Below, piece by piece: positions 37,519 through 52,100 of a stretch of DNA of 64,000 nt. Origin of the DNA: Cruorifilaria tuberocauda (lineage: Eukaryota; Nematoda; Chromadorea; Rhabditida; Onchocercidae); the NCBI GenBank assembly GCA_013365365.1, contig JABVXU010000176.1, forward strand, positions 1 through 64,000, written 5' to 3'. The notes beneath the pieces are model-generated. The model was not told the origin of the DNA. It saw only the letters and a list, made by a program, of their open reading frames with translations, and did no database searches. Position 1 is the first letter of the stretch, and each line of letters opens with the position of its first letter. The translations under genes and the position numbers were made by a program.

Positions 37519-40455
37519 TTATGAACTATTAGAATTTCGCCTTTTAAAAACAGCAACAAAAAAACCATTAGTCAGATCAATTTTTGGTAATGCTCGCAGG
37601 CATTTATCACCAAACGAATATTTTGCACTTCCACGATGTGGCCACTGTGGCATTGCTTTTGCTAATCTGAATTGTGTCTTCAAAAATTCATCATTAAGAA
37701 TCTGAAAAATGAATCATAGTATATCTTATTTTTCTCATTTCAATGTAAAATGTAAACTTTTGTTGATTCGATAGCGTAAAAAGAATATTAAGAAGATAAT
37801 TTTTTTCCTCGATAGTATGCCACGTTCAAAACTTTTTAAAAAAACTGAAATTAGTCTGTCGCCTCTTCCGAAAAAAATTTGTTCAAAGTTTTCTTCTGCT
37901 TTCAGAAATAATCTATGAGCTAAATCTAGATTAGCGAAATGATTGTATACCTCTTCGATAACTTGCTCGTTTTCTTCTTCGTAAACTGAACATGTTGAAT
38001 AGACGATTTTCTTTAAATTTGGTAATTTCATTGCATGTTTTAAAAGCATAGCCTAAAATTGGAAAATCATGCTCGAAATATTCAAATATTCATGAGTAAA
38101 TATAAGAAACGACAATAGAAAATCAGTAAATGAAAAGAATTACTCAAACTCATAAATAAATGATAAATCGTGATGGCAAATTATTCCACCTGAAGATTTG
38201 ATAAAGATCGTAAACGGTTTGTGCTTATTTTTTTTTCCTCATCAATCAGTTGATCCATACGTTTCACAATCCCAGATCCGCTACACGGAGGATCCAATAA
38301 TGCATACCGCACCTTTTAATGAAATCATATCACAAATGAAATAATAAAAGGATTGATTATGCAGTAGATTAAACAAAATTTATTGACCGGAATTATAAAC
38401 CTCTAGTAGAAAATCAATACTCTATATATAATTTTTTTCCATTGGAAATTTTTCTGATTTATAAGATAGAAAGTGAAGATGAAATAAAATAAAACAAAAT
38501 GGGGAAAGGATCTGTAGTGTGATCTGGTGATATATGTATTTTCTGACAACAGTAAAAAGATTTTTATTGTTTAAATCAATCCGACAGGAGAAATTAAACA
38601 AACCTTATTAAATTTATCATCTGTTACATTGGTACAAAGAAAATCCCAACAGCATATGTCAACATTAACTGCTCCAGCCTTCTCAACCAGCGTACGCAAA
38701 GTTTTAATCCGATCATTTGCTTTGTCGATTGCCCAAATTTTGCTGAAAGCATAAATCAAATAGTGAATATCATTCATCAAACGAATCATTCTTTTCTCAT
38801 TTGAGCGGAATAAAATATAAGCTAATAGAGCTTGTTTGAATTTCTAAATAAACCATGGAAAATATTCACCCTTCATTTTGAACCAGTGCTGAAAGATGTG
38901 TAGTCTTCATTCCAGGTGCTGCACAGATATCAAAAATACAAGTTCCTAATTTTGGATTTAAAACCACACACGGTAAACAGCTCGCCTAAATATGCATAAT
39001 TTACTGATTTTGAATTATCAGGATTTCAATTCGAATAATCGATTTAGCACAAATAACTTTACAATAGAAAAAGAAAAATATTGTCTCAAATGATCGTTTG
39101 GAATTATTAAAATATTCGTAATTAAGCTGAGCTAGCGGTTCTGTATACAAACAAATTTGAGGTTGGTTTCCGAGTAAAACTTAGAAGCAATAATTTGCTC
39201 TTATTTTCTACGTCGAGCAGGTTCAAAAACTAAGAGACCAACTAGATGATGGGAACCAAGCTAAAAAACCGTAATAAATAAATCATATAAATCGTAAACG
39301 ATACTTTTAATAATCAACATAATTGCACCTTATCTTGCAGTAATAAATATCCATCGGTAACCATCCAATGTTGGTGCAAGTCGGTATTTGTAGGAAAGAT
39401 AAGCAATTCATTAACATGACAATCAATGTAAATCTGATCTTCCAACATCGAATCAACAGTAGTTTTGTACCAGTCATCACCTTTTTGAGGTTCGAAACTC
39501 AAAATATTCCATCCTTCGTCTTGCAAGGCTGGAACATTTTCACTAATTGAAACTAATAAATCTGAACAAAGTGAGAAGAAAATGAATTACCTTGCAATGC
39601 TTCATCAAAAGACCATTTTAGAGTGTTCACTCTTGCATATCTCGGATTTCCAATGATTCTTGAAGATTGTGCAACATGTTCTTTTGCTTCTTCAATCATA
39701 TCTTTCATAGTTTCCAGCTTAAAAAACCACAAATTAAGTAAAATCATATTTCTATAGAAATTAAAATAATAAAAAGAAAGTTTTAAAGAAAAAAAAAGGA
39801 ACATCATGCAGCAAGATTCTTTCCGTACATTTGATAAGTGTTATAAACGGCTAAGACGATCTTGATATAATTATCAAATACTATTGTTTTTGAAAACAAA
39901 AATGTAGTATTCAAACGCTCCGAAGACTAAAAAAATCGCCACATGTTTAATTTTAGTCTTTATGAACTGAAGAGGAATTGGGTATGAAGGCTGTAAGGTA
40001 GATACTACTTTTGAGACTGACGAAAAATAATAAAGAAAAAGAAGAAAAATGAATCAAACTTGTTCACTGATATAGGCGGCGCGTTTCAAAATAGCATTAG
40101 AATATGCTTTCCTAGCTTTTTTCAATCCTCGGCCAAATATATGATCATATAATAATACATACAGCACATAACGATCAAAATGCAATTCTGTCAGCAAGTC
40201 ATGCAACTCTTTGGCTTCCAAAATTCTATCCAAACAGCTTCGGAAACGCAAGGTCTCACAGCACAAACGCAATAATTGTTTCTTATTCTAAAACGGTTCT
40301 TTTTAAAAAGGAAAAAAGAAAAACATTTACATGATCGTAAACTAATAAATTAAACACACCTTGAAGGGGCTTGCATAAATTGCAGTTCGAATATTCTTCT
40401 CCTTGTTTAGTGCCTCTTGCAAAACTTTTCCTGCTTCACTATACAAATCGGACAT
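37519..40455 (-). CDS. nsun-5: NSUN5-type 28S rRNA m5C methyltransferase
   Basis: Nine exons with consistent phases give 448 residues (human NSUN5 is about 430): 40455-40360, 40287-40060, 39717-39591, 39561-39329, 38985-38870, 38742-38604, 38312-38190, 38052-37951, 37701-37519. The N-terminal helical region (to about 130) precedes [11 protein letters not shown] (about 138-148). SAM-binding motif I is [12 protein letters not shown] at 247-258, KIWAIDKA follows as the acidic-residue strand, motif IV is [10 protein letters not shown] with Cys323, and motif VI is VYSTCS with the presumed nucleophile Cys375. The C-terminus has MPQWPHRG and TNGFFVAVF, both typical of NSUN5. The enzyme methylates a conserved cytosine in large-subunit rRNA (C3782 in human 28S, C2381 in C. 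elegans 26S; family knowledge) in the nucleolus. All catalytic motifs are intact. The only odd joins are an ATTAAAAG acceptor before exon 7 and a GTTTGA donor after exon 2. Confidence 0.93.
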
Positions 40456-43400
40456 TGTAAAACGATACGTGAGGCATATATCATCACCAGTGCCACAGCT
40501 TTACACCTACATTAATGATAGTGACTTCAGTTACTATTCAATTTTCAGCATTGCCCTATAGAAATTACACTATAGAAATTACTTCCACTTATATTACGTA
40601 CCTTCTTCTGTTTTCATTTCTATTGAATAAACTCCATCAACTTCATTCACGATAAATTCAGCGATAATAATAAAACTAAATTATGATTTATTCATCACTG
40701 AACATGTTAATAAGATCTAAAGAAATCGTAATTCAATGATTTTGGATTAATATACATTTATTTTAATGCCGATAAAATAAAATACTAAAAAAAGCTTCCA
40801 TTATCACTAGAATTAGTTTGAACCATACACTAACTTCATACATTGCAACATTATTGCATAGCAATATTAAAAATTATTATGAAAAAAGCTAAGATTCTAA
40901 TATGAACGAATAATAATGGATGTTTTGAAATCAAGACGGATTAATAATTAATTAAATCTCAAACCTTAACTTCAGCTACGCCAATGAGATCTGTTATCAA
41001 CCAGTTCCGATAGAAAGTCGATTCAATTGCATTGCATTATTATTGCATGCAACACACAGTGAAATAGTTCGCTAGTATGTGAGATTAATTTATCGATAAT
41101 GTGAGGAATGATAATCATTAGTAATTTTGATAAGGTTAATTGATCACTTAATAAATGGCATAAGTGATTAGACATCGTCTGAACCCATAATTCTTCTTCA
41201 AGAGTAAAGTTTTCTTTTTTCGGAGATAATGAAATTAAATTGCACCAATATCATTTTTTATCAATAATTTGGCATGTCCTTATGAATTATTTTCAATGAT
41301 TGGTACTTTTATCATTGTATAAATATTCTACGATAAGATAAGATGTTATTGTCTTTTTTCCTGTTTCATTTTTTCTCATTAAAGAAAGAAGATATTTTGA
41401 ACTGAATGAAATATCAGAATTAGTTCAATTAAATTTAATTCCGCTTTTTTTCACTTTCTCATCAATCAGTGGTATGTTTTGTGATTTGTTGAATATTTGA
41501 TATCTATGATAGAATCGGCGATATTTCTTAATTGTTTTCGATGTTGCCAACGGCCAAACAATAATTAGTGATATTACTACATGATTACGTACTTCATTTG
41601 CATCAGATTATTTATCACACTACTGATATTCAAGTAGATCCGGAATCTATTTATGGAATTTCTATCCTGTGAATTTTTCCACTCCTTCCTTTTTCCAAAA
41701 TTTTCTTGTGCCATTTTTGCCGTTTGGCAGGAGTTAATTTTACGCTTCAAAACAACTCTTTAATTAAGGACCAACGAAATAAATTAACAATAAATCGGTG
41801 GAATTTTTATTTAATTTAGAATATCTCTGATAATTAATGATAATGATAATGATAATGATGGATACCTTTGTATCGTTTTCACTATTCGCAAAATTCAATG
41901 ATTGCTGCGTTCTGCTAAGATTTTTACATTTTTTTTCAGTATTTACGAAGAAGAGAATAAGAATAAATCACTGGTCTGATCTTCAAAATTATGATAGTCA
42001 AAAATTTCGAAGTGTTTATTATCTAGTAGATAAGTAAAAATGAGTAGGTAAAGTAAGCTTAAAATAAACTTTGGATATTATTATTTTGTGAAGTAAAGTC
42101 AACACCAATATATTACACAAACGGTTTATTTCGTTGTCGTAGGTTTATACAATCCTATCATGAAATTCAATATTTCTAAGAAAGGAAAAGTAAATAAAGA
42201 CAAGAGAGAAACAAAGAAAAATGAGAAAGTTTTCTCTTTCATTTTTTTAGCAAATGAAGAAAAAAGAGAGAAAAAACAAAAATAGATAATGGTTTAGAAT
42301 TAATTGATAGAATTTTAAGCGGGAAGTAATTTAACAGTTTGCATAAAAATTGCATTTTTCATCGTACATTTTGTGCATTTAATTTTAATTCAAAGTATTG
42401 GAATCAGTGATAAGTTAATTTACCACTGATGATAAAATCGGACTGAATATTTGGAAAAGGAATGCGAAATATTGAAGATAATCAAAAACAAAGAATAGAA
42501 GTAACAAACAGTATAATTGCAAATTGACAAATTTGAGGCAGATGAAATGTTCAAGTTGAATTGAATATATGAATGATTAGCTAACAAAAATGATGATACA
42601 GTATTTGTGGAAAAATCGTGTTTATTCATGAAATACTTTAAAAAATGAAGAAGCCGAACATTTGTAATTGGAATAGAGCAAAGTGATAAGAACAAATAAA
42701 GTGATAAAAAAAACCGATAAAAAGATGTAGAAAGATATGATAGAAGATTATTTTCAGTAACTTAAAGGTTTATTTGTTTTTTTTTAAACCGAAATTAAAA
42801 ATAATTGAATAGAGTTACGGTGTGGTACAGTTAGAATATGACATAGAGATACAGTATGATGTACTACAGCTACTATAACCGCGATTAGTAATATTGCTTT
42901 AATATTGTTCAGATATACTTTAACAGTTACAGTAATTGAACTGAAAACAAAAGAAGTTGAGAAAAGAAAAAGGAAAGAAATGATTTTGAAGAAAATTACA
43001 ACAACTTTTCACTAATTTTTATGAGAGGAACAGAGAAAATGCGGTACTATTGGTTCCTAAATATAAAGCGTTGTAAAAAAATTAATTTTATACCAGAAAT
43101 GTTTTAAATTTTAGGAATCATTTGTGGAAATTTTTAACTTCCCGAATGAAATGGAAAGAAAACAGATTTTCTTCGGATAACAAAATAGCCCGAGGGAATT
43201 CAAAAAAAAAACATCCAATTTTTAACTGCTACAGAGAAACAAAATTAGGATGCGATGTCTTTTTATTTCTGTTGTTGAACTTTCCGTTTTTTTTTCCTGT
43301 TTCCATTTTTTCCTCGCTTTTTGTATGATGATAATAAAAATGATAATAGCTGTAGTGATAGTATTAGTACTAGTAATAGCGATGATAGTGATAATATTGT

Positions 43401-44015
43401 TCACCAACATTGTTATCAGCGAACAATGTCATTACTAATGTTACAAAACCTCAAGTCATTTTTTTGTTTTTTGTTCGAATAGAAAAAAATGATTCATAAA
43501 GCCTGCAATAGATATTGAAAGTAAGAACAAAAGGGAGAATAAAAAAACTGGAAGAAATATAATTTTATCTTTTGTTTTATGGTCTGTTTTGTCATAATTA
43601 TAGAAGATTTTGAAAAATTAGATGAAATTCCTTTTCCTTTTCCTTTTTTTTTTTTGTTTTTTATTTTGTAGTTTAAACTAATGACGAAAAGAGGAAGAAA
43701 AAGTATGAAAAATAGTTTAGATTTTCTGAGATTGACTGGAAGATTGAGGAATTGAACAAAGTGTAAATTTTATAAATTATACATTGTTTAATGTAATTGT
43801 TTAAGAAAATGAAAAACTAAAAAATGAGGAAAAAGGCTCATAGAGCCTACTTGTGAGAGAGAAGGAAAAAAATAGGAAATAGGAAAAAATGAAGAACGAA
43901 TTACTAATACAATGAATCCAACGATGGATTGACTATCCTGGATTGACATTGTAGTTTTTCTTTTTTTTTTTGAATTAACTAACACTAACAAAATTATCAT
44001 TACTGATAATCATTT
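40456..44015. other. Spacer upstream of nsun-5 / downstream of cuticlin A
   Basis: AT-rich, 3.6 kb, holding the nsun-5 promoter and the cuticlin A 3'UTR. A (GATAAT)n-like run is at about 41833-41860 and a short ATG/GTA-rich run at about 43325-43395. Open frames at 41837-42037, 42420-42695 and 43122-43438 have no domain or splice support. No gene was recognised. Confidence 0.5.
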
Positions 44016-46036
44016 TTATGCTTTTGTAGTAGACTGTGATCGTAGTAATGTAATAGCAATAACTGTAGCAACAACAAAAATGACAAATGTAAGCATACTG
44101 GCAAGTGTAAAACCGGCAATTGACATACAGATACCCTGTTTTACTGTAGCAACAATTACCGGTTGACCAATTTCATGTTCTGTTGATCGATGACGCAATG
44201 CATTAGGCAGTGAAGCAAACTGAAATTTAAATTATTTCAAAATTAATTCATGCATTAATTGAAGTAGCTAAATAAATTTTAGAAAGTGCAAATTAGACAG
44301 AGATATGGTTACAATAAAATTAAACAAGGTAAGCAGATAAGGGAAATCTTTTTTTTATTTTCCTATATTTTTATTGCTTTAAAAAAAGTATATTAAAAAT
44401 TAAAAGTTAATTGAACGGATGATTTAATCAAGATGAGGAAGTTAATTAATTATAACTTATTTATTAATTAAGAACTTATTAATTAGTTAAAATTTGAAAT
44501 TTTCATTTCTTTCATTTAAATTAATTAATATTTAACAAACCTCTTCATTAATTTCCAATGTATTAAGATCGGTACGTACGTCAACAATATTTTCGTCATT
44601 TGTACTTCTCTTTCTCAACACCCTAAATGCGGCAGCTTGCCGTGACGCTGCAGCAGTGTTACGTGTTTTGATCGCACCGAAACCTTGCGGTTCGACGCAT
44701 TGTGGTCGTTGACACTCACTGTTTGGTTCCTTAATTGTTATGCTAATTTGACATTGATAAAACAATTGTGAACGATCGGCATATTTATACACGTGAGCTT
44801 CCTGTCCAGCCATTAAATCTAAAAAAGTTTTTTTCTTTTAAAAATTTAATTAATAATTAAATAACGATGTGATAATTTTTAAGCTAACTTAATTAAAATA
44901 ACTTAAATAAAATTGATAGTATAATTGAAAGAAGTTATTAAATGAATATTTCTCTAGGTATATAATTGATAGAAACGGAAAAAATGACGTACCAGTTGGA
45001 TATTCTAAATTATTAAGGAGGAATTTATCCAGTGCGCAACCATCAGCATTTAGCAGTTCCACTTTATCACCATTACCATCATCAACGAAACATGAATGTA
45101 CCACGGCACAGAATGTATCAACGGTTTCCGAATCACAGGTCCATTTGTGGTATACCGGTTGTCCGATGGTACCAAACTGAACTGGTTGTCCAGATGGTCC
45201 ACCATCAAGGATCTACGAAAAAATTTTTTTTCACACCAATAAGAGTAAGATGAATCTTTCAATCAGACTTCTTTTTTGTTTTATACGAGTTCAAAGGAAT
45301 ATTTTATAGAATAGAATTGAAATTTTAATAGTAAGCGTTATTAGCAATTTTAAATTCGAATATTTTCATATATGTTTATGTGATGAAAATATTTTTTAAA
45401 ATAAATAATAGAAACTGATAATACCTCATATCGACATACAGGCATGGGTACAATTTGTGTTGCAAATGCGGTTGTCATCTCGGAAACTTCAATCTGGGTG
45501 CTAACTGTCTTGTCAGCTTCCATGTAGAAGCACTGTACCCGATAAGCACGATCAACTTTTGTAACAAACAATGGATGAAATGAAATGACCACTGTGGTTG
45601 TAACAAAAATACCACGTGGATTTAATGATCGTGTCCGAGCAACATTACAGGAATCAAATGGAAGCTCAATGCCGGCTACCTGTCGTCCACCTTCATCATT
45701 ACGGCATCCTTGCTGATCATACAATCCTTTTACGTATACATGACCTGAATAGTACTTTTTTAAGCTAACATATCAGCAATGATAAGAATTTTTTGTAGAT
45801 AATCACTAAAATAACAAATAAATTAAGTTTTCTGAAATTTTGATTTGAAAATTAAAATTTCGATACTAAAATAAGAATGTAAAATAAACGGTACCTTCAA
45901 ATGGATTTCGTGTATTAAAGTTGATAGTAATAGACGTTGGTCCACATTCAATTTCCGGTTCACCTTCTACACCATTATCAACAGGAATAGCACTCGCAGC
46001 ACCGATAAGGCCCAATACGGTTATTAATCGAATCAT
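44016..46036 (-). CDS. Cuticlin, CUT-1 type (ZP domain), copy A
   Basis: Five exons, 46036-45895, 45744-45425, 45212-44993, 44818-44541, 44219-44016, give 387 residues. Signal peptide MIRLITVLGLIGAASA, then IPVDNGVEGEPEIECG opens the zona-pellucida (ZP) domain (about 31-260), with regularly spaced Cys and the conserved CUT motifs RTRSLNPRG, CFYMEADKTVS, YHKWTCDSE, GCALDKFLLNNLEYP and AHVYKYADRSQ. A furin-type site RVLRKR ends at 298, and a hydrophobic helix (about 353-379) lies near the C-terminus before a short tail. Cuticlins are secreted by epidermis, released at the furin site, and polymerise into insoluble cortical cuticle and alae (family knowledge). An Ala-rich stretch (TAAASRQAAAF) precedes the cleavage site. 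A TATA box lies 144 bp upstream of the ATG, and (CAA)n is in the probable 5'UTR at about 46113-46132. Orthology to a single C. elegans cut gene cannot be settled by eye. Confidence 0.95.
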
Positions 46037-46179
46037 GGTTAATGTATGAATAAAAAAAGAATGGAAAGTAAATTTGGAAATAACGCTTGCTGGTAGCGGT
46101 GGCAGTGGTTCCTGTTGTTGTTGTTGTTGTGGTATTCTTCTTATCAAAGTTGATATGGCTTCTGATATCCATGGAAGTC

Positions 46180-46187
46180 TTTTTATA
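46180..46187 (-). promoter_or_regulatory. TATA box of cuticlin A
   Basis: TATAAAAA (minus strand), 144 bp before the ATG, within a 46140-46240 segment clearly richer in G+C than the flanks. With normal spacing the mRNA would start near 46150 and carry the (CAA)n leader. Strong TATA boxes are common in highly expressed, stage-pulsed cuticle genes. Confidence 0.5.
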
Positions 46188-49100
46188 TGTTTGATCTCGG
46201 GCGGATATTGTCCCACCTTCCTGGATAACCAGCCCTCCCAATGATATACATTAATTCTATCGACCTAATTTCTCCTGTTTTTTTTTCTTCTTTTTTTTAT
46301 TTTCATCAATTATTTAAAAATTTTTCATTTGTCATTTTGTTTATTCCATCTCTCCTTATCATCTCATATATCAATCGAAAGATATTTGAATGAATGAAGA
46401 CGACGAAGAAGAAGAAGAAGAAGGAAGAAAAAAAAACACTATTGTTTTATTATGGTTTAAATTTGTTAAGTTTTTCGTGTATCAGTTCCACCCATTTCAT
46501 TTTTGTTTTTTTTTTTTCAATTCTTTTTTTTCTTTAAAGTTTTTGCAAAAATTTCACTAAATCAAATATCTTATCACTATCCCTTTTCATGTCACTTTCT
46601 TCTCTCTTTTTCTTCTTCTTCTTTTCATTTTCTGATTTATAATTTTTTAATAGTCTGAAAATAAAAAAAAAAAAAAAAAAACACAACCGATTTCTTTTCC
46701 GTATTTTCACCTACATCTATTATATGTGTAATAAAAATTTATGCATGTACAAATGTTCATGCATGTGTACGTGTGTGTGTGCGTGAGTGGACGTGCATAT
46801 GTAGAAATGTATAGAGCATTAAATTGAAAGGTAACATTTATCAAAAAATTTCACCTTTTCCACCTGTCAACTTCCCTTTCATCTATTTCTTCTCTCTTCT
46901 TCTTTTTTTTAGATTTCAAACAAAATGATTGCTGTTGTTGTTATTTTTTTTTTCCATCCATCCTTTTACTTTTCATATTCCATCCTTATCTTCATCATCG
47001 TTATCATCATTATCATTTTTCAATTTCAGTTTTCAATTTCATTTTCACTTTCTCATTATTAGCTATGTATCATTTCAGCCATTCACTGGTGTAATTTGAT
47101 GAAGTGAATTTCAAATTATTAAATATTCCGTAGCTCTGTAAAATTTAATTCTTTTAAGAGAAAAAGAGTAGTACTGCTGTTTCTAAGTAATTTATTAATT
47201 GTTATTGTTATTGTTGTTGTTATTATTGCAGCTGTTATTGTTCCTGGTTATTTTAACTGTTATTGCTGTCGTTGTTACTGCTCTTATTGTTGTTGTTAAT
47301 TATATTATTTTTAATTTAAAAGGAAATAATGAAAATGAAAAGGAAAAACAATGAAAAGAAGGCGAAAGCGATATTTCATGTCATAGGTCATCGAAGAAAA
47401 AAAAGATCGAAGAAGGGAAAGGTAGGTTGGGTTACGGAGAGATAATGGAAAAATAAATGGTGGAAAATTTAAAGCGACATCTTTCTTCATTCTCTTTCCT
47501 ACATTTCCATTTTCCTATTGTTTACTTTCTGATATTTACCACTATCAATTAATTTCATTTTCAAATTAAAATTAAAAACGGATTGCAATAATAATTTCTT
47601 ATATTCATTACTAATTGAAAATAATTACTTGATTATTTTTCAACAACATATAACTAACTGTAGTAATTGCTAATCAAATTAAATCAAATATCAATAATTA
47701 TCGATTGATGATGATTTGTATCCTTTAAAATTCGCCAATATTTCGATTTGATCTCTCATTCATTTATAACATTTAAATTCTTCGATCAACAATTACTGCT
47801 ACAATTTGAATTTATTAATTGTCTAAGATTATATTAATTTTTAAAATAAAAATATTAATTCACGAAATGAAAGTAATTAACTTATCTGAATCATTTTTAA
47901 CTTTTGAAATTTTTGAAAATAAGTAATTTTTGCTGATATAAAATGTGCAAAGTTACTTGTTATTAGTAAGCGATGCTTTTTACTGCAGCACTTGCTGCAT
48001 TAGAAAAAATTTTTTTTATTTCACTCATTTAAATTTCACGAAAAATTGAAAATTTTTTTTTTAATATTTTGATTGATCCAATAGCAAGCAATACTTGCTC
48101 ATTCAGGTGCTTTATCATGTAATTGATATGATAAATCAGAGCTAAATATGTTTACATACTGTCTTACTACCTAAAAGTTTTATTTTTAGATTTGATCAGT
48201 GAACTCTAAATTACTTAGGAAAGGAATTAAATCATACAAATTTCCGGTATTTATGAATAATTTCAAAACAATCTGATTTTATGAATTAAATTTTTTAAAG
48301 CTAAGCATATTGTCAAGTGAGATGTCTAATTAATACTTTTAACAATAAAGGTAATTTTCTCTTTTTTTCTTTTTTTGTAGTCTCTTTTTCTCTCTCCTGC
48401 ATTTTCATAGAATGGTATCTAACAAATGATTGTAAAAAGTAATAGTTCACTGCAAAATGCTTCATCTTTTGTAATTGAAAAGCTTAATTGAACTATTTTA
48501 AAATGGAATTTAATAATGAAATACATATGAAAGAGAAAGAAATGTTTTAAAGCAGTATGCGAAGATGTGATCAGAACATTTTATCAAAATGATATATTCC
48601 ATATTCATCTCTTCCTCGTGTCATTTAATTCATTTTCCTTTCTTTTTTTTTTCACTCTCTCTTCATTTTACAGCGTTATTTGTTGTCTTCAAATATGTAT
48701 TTACTAACTAATATTTACCTGCAATTATTCAAAATAATTAAACTGAACAATTTCAAAAAACAAAAGACATACGGCAATGAATGATAGAGAGGATTGTTCC
48801 ATTATAATAAAAACAAAGAAAATTTTTTAATTCATTCTCAAAAAAAAACAAATAAATTAAAATCTGAAAGAATTCAACTTCATTGTTTAATTTTTGTTCG
48901 AATAAAATTTTCATGAAATATGCTTAACTGAATTACTAAAACAAGAATGAATTATTGAAAAAAAAAAATAATAACTGATAAATGAATGCATCAAGTGCTT
49001 CCATTTAAGAGTATCTTTCTTTCTCTTAAATTAAAAGTAATTTCGAATAATAATTTTAATTAACCATATCAGAATGAAGCTTACTATAAAGCCGTAGCAA

Positions 49101-52100
49101 TAAAATAAACCTGAATTTATGGATAATGCTAAAAGTTTTTTGTTAAGTAATGAGAACAAAATTATCAGTTGATGAAAGATACTTTCAGATCATAATTATC
49201 ATCATTTTGTTGTCAGAATAAAGAAATGAGTGAATAAAAGTATTTTATCACACCTGAATCCCTCGACCTGAATGTTTGATCATATCATATTTTAATAGGA
49301 AAACGATAAACATGAAATCAAAGATGAAATAAGCAACATTCAATGTCATTATATTTGAAGCAGATGTTATCAAAGTAGTAAAAGTAAAATACTCTGATAA
49401 AATCTGAGCTGTTAACGGAAATGATAATATTCGGTTTTCTTTTTTTTTTTGTATTTGCATGTAATACTTTAGGAATTGTAATTTATTTATAAATAATTGT
49501 CAGAAATACAAAAAATCATTTAATTATCATCAAAATAGCAAAACATACTAAAATACTATGAAAAAATATTTGTATCGTTTTTTTAAGAAATACTTTAAAA
49601 TTTTAAACTTTCAAAATGCGATTAATTATATGAATTGCAGAAAATTATCATTTCACTTGTTATTTACAAATCGCTGTCACTTAAATACTTTTTTCTTGAA
49701 ATGCAAAAGCAGTATTTAATTTCCAATATTGTATTTCTCCTCTATTTGTCAATAAAGCAATTAGCACCAAAGTTCTTTAGTTTATTTTTTAATTTAATAA
49801 TTTCAATTTTTTTAATTTTTTAGTTTTAATAATTTATTTTTTACAAGTAATAACATACAATTTATTCTTGCATGAAAATCAATTGCAGAAGTGTGGCATT
49901 TTATCAGATGATTGTTTTCTTGAGTAAATTTTAACTCCAATTTTTTAGAATCGATCTTTGATTTCGTTAAAAACTTTTTTCTTTGAAAAAAAAAAACAAG
50001 AAAAAAGATGCATTTATAAAAAATCTCATATTTAAAAATCAAATAAGATGAAAAAAAAAACCACAAATTATCTGAGCAATGTTGATAGATTCAAATGATG
50101 ATAAACTTAAATTTGATCGCGAGATACTGAAAACAAAAAAATCTTTTACTTACTTAAACAACAAGTTTATCCATTTTGTCATCTCATTTACGATTGTTGT
50201 ATGACACGAAGTGTCATGAGAAAATGGAAGAGAGAAAGAATTTTCGTTATCATTTTGCAAGGAATAGGAAAAACATCAATAAAATACGTTGAAATTAAAA
50301 ACAAAAAAAAGTTGAATTAATCAAATAACAAATTAATTATCTATTCAATGCGATTATTCAAATTAATTTCTTTATCAGATTAAAGCAAATTATTTTAATT
50401 TTGATTTGCATTTTTCTTTTTTTGTTGTTACAATATTACCAAAGTTTAATGTCGCTTATCAAAATTGTTCTTTATCAGTGCATTGATAAGAAAATGATAG
50501 AAAGTATGTGATTTCATTGAAAGTAATTAATTTTACTCTGATAATAAAGTAATGATCGGAAACGTTTTCGTGCTGGTTTTCCGGATTGTGATTCGTATAA
50601 TGATTGGAAGTATATTTTACTCCAGTTATTTATTGCTTGTGCAATTTGAATTTAGCTAAACTTTAGACTTCAGTTGTTCGTTCAGTTAGAATCATTTTGT
50701 GATACTTTTATACACCTTTTTACTTACTGTATTTAATGAGTAATTGGTAAGTTGTAAAAAAAAATTTATAAAACATTTATATATTTATATGTAATTCAAT
50801 AATTCAAATTCTTGATTTTGTGCATTTTAACAAATTCTAATCCGATATGATTGAGTGATGATAACATTAATATTTCATACAATTATGATTACCATAACTC
50901 GGTCGAAATTATAGAATAAGTTGAGCATAAGTATGATTTAGGGTTCTGGTTTAGTCATATTGCAAAGTAATAATATGAATTTCCATCAGCAATCAAAATA
51001 AAAGTGAATAACAAGTATGAGTGAGATATTAATATTGGATAATTATTTGATTAAAAAATTGTTTAGTAAGTATTATCACAATTATCATTGTTGTGATAAG
51101 AAATGATAATTATTTCGATTAGAGTTAGGCTGAAAGAGAAACGCATTCATACTATTTAGGAGCAATATTTTGTATAATTATATCATTGAGTGAATGGTCG
51201 TAAATGTACTTAATGAATTGAATAATATTTTAGAAATTATTTTTAAGTCGTATTATTTATAAGTATTTTCGGTAAAGTGCACTTTACTTTATTTTCAAAA
51301 GTAATTAAATGCACAACAGGTAATTGATAACCTATAATGCATCGTTTGCAATTTGCAGTACATTTGGAAGACGAATAAATCGTCATTGATGAATTGCTTG
51401 TCGGAAGCTGAACTGATTCTTTATCGTATCGATCAAAATGATATCACTAATCAGCTTTAGGTTTATCTTTTGCAATTACATTCTATCACATGATAATAAA
51501 CATGAAATGATCATGCAAGAGAAATCGATTGATTGAAAAAATATAAGTGTAGCAATAAAGGATACAGCTATCACTCTTATCACTCTAAATCACTGATAAA
51601 GAATGAAGATTAATAGTGCCCACAAATGAAACGAACAATTTTGAGCGCATTTAATAATTTCGTTAAGGTAATAAATTGTATTGGAAATTTGCTTAATTAT
51701 AAATTATTTAGAACTGATTCATTTGATCAGTTGAAATGATAAACTTTTCAAATCGAAACTTGAAAACTTATCAATCTATTTTTTTCTCCTTTTCACTCTC
51801 TTTTCCGACTTCTACGAAATTAAATATGAAATACAAAAAAAGGAATCCGTATTTTTATACACTAAATTTCATCCAATACTATTACTTTAATATATTTATA
51901 TCGATAATATCTATACTAAAAAAAATTTAACTGTTAACTTATCATGTTTTATAAGAATTATATGATTTCAAATGGCGATCAGTTGAAAAAGCTTCTGAGA
52001 TATTTGATCATGAAAACATTGATAAGCTACAAAAAAATGAAAGAAAGGCAAGTTTGACTTAACTGATCTGATAAATATACTAAAAAAACCTTAACAATAT

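Noticed and set aside
50552..50659. 35-codon hydrophobic plus-strand ORF (MIGNVFVLVFRIVIRIM...)
   Set aside because: Composition is a little unusual, but there is no domain, leader acceptor or conservation evidence; too short to call.
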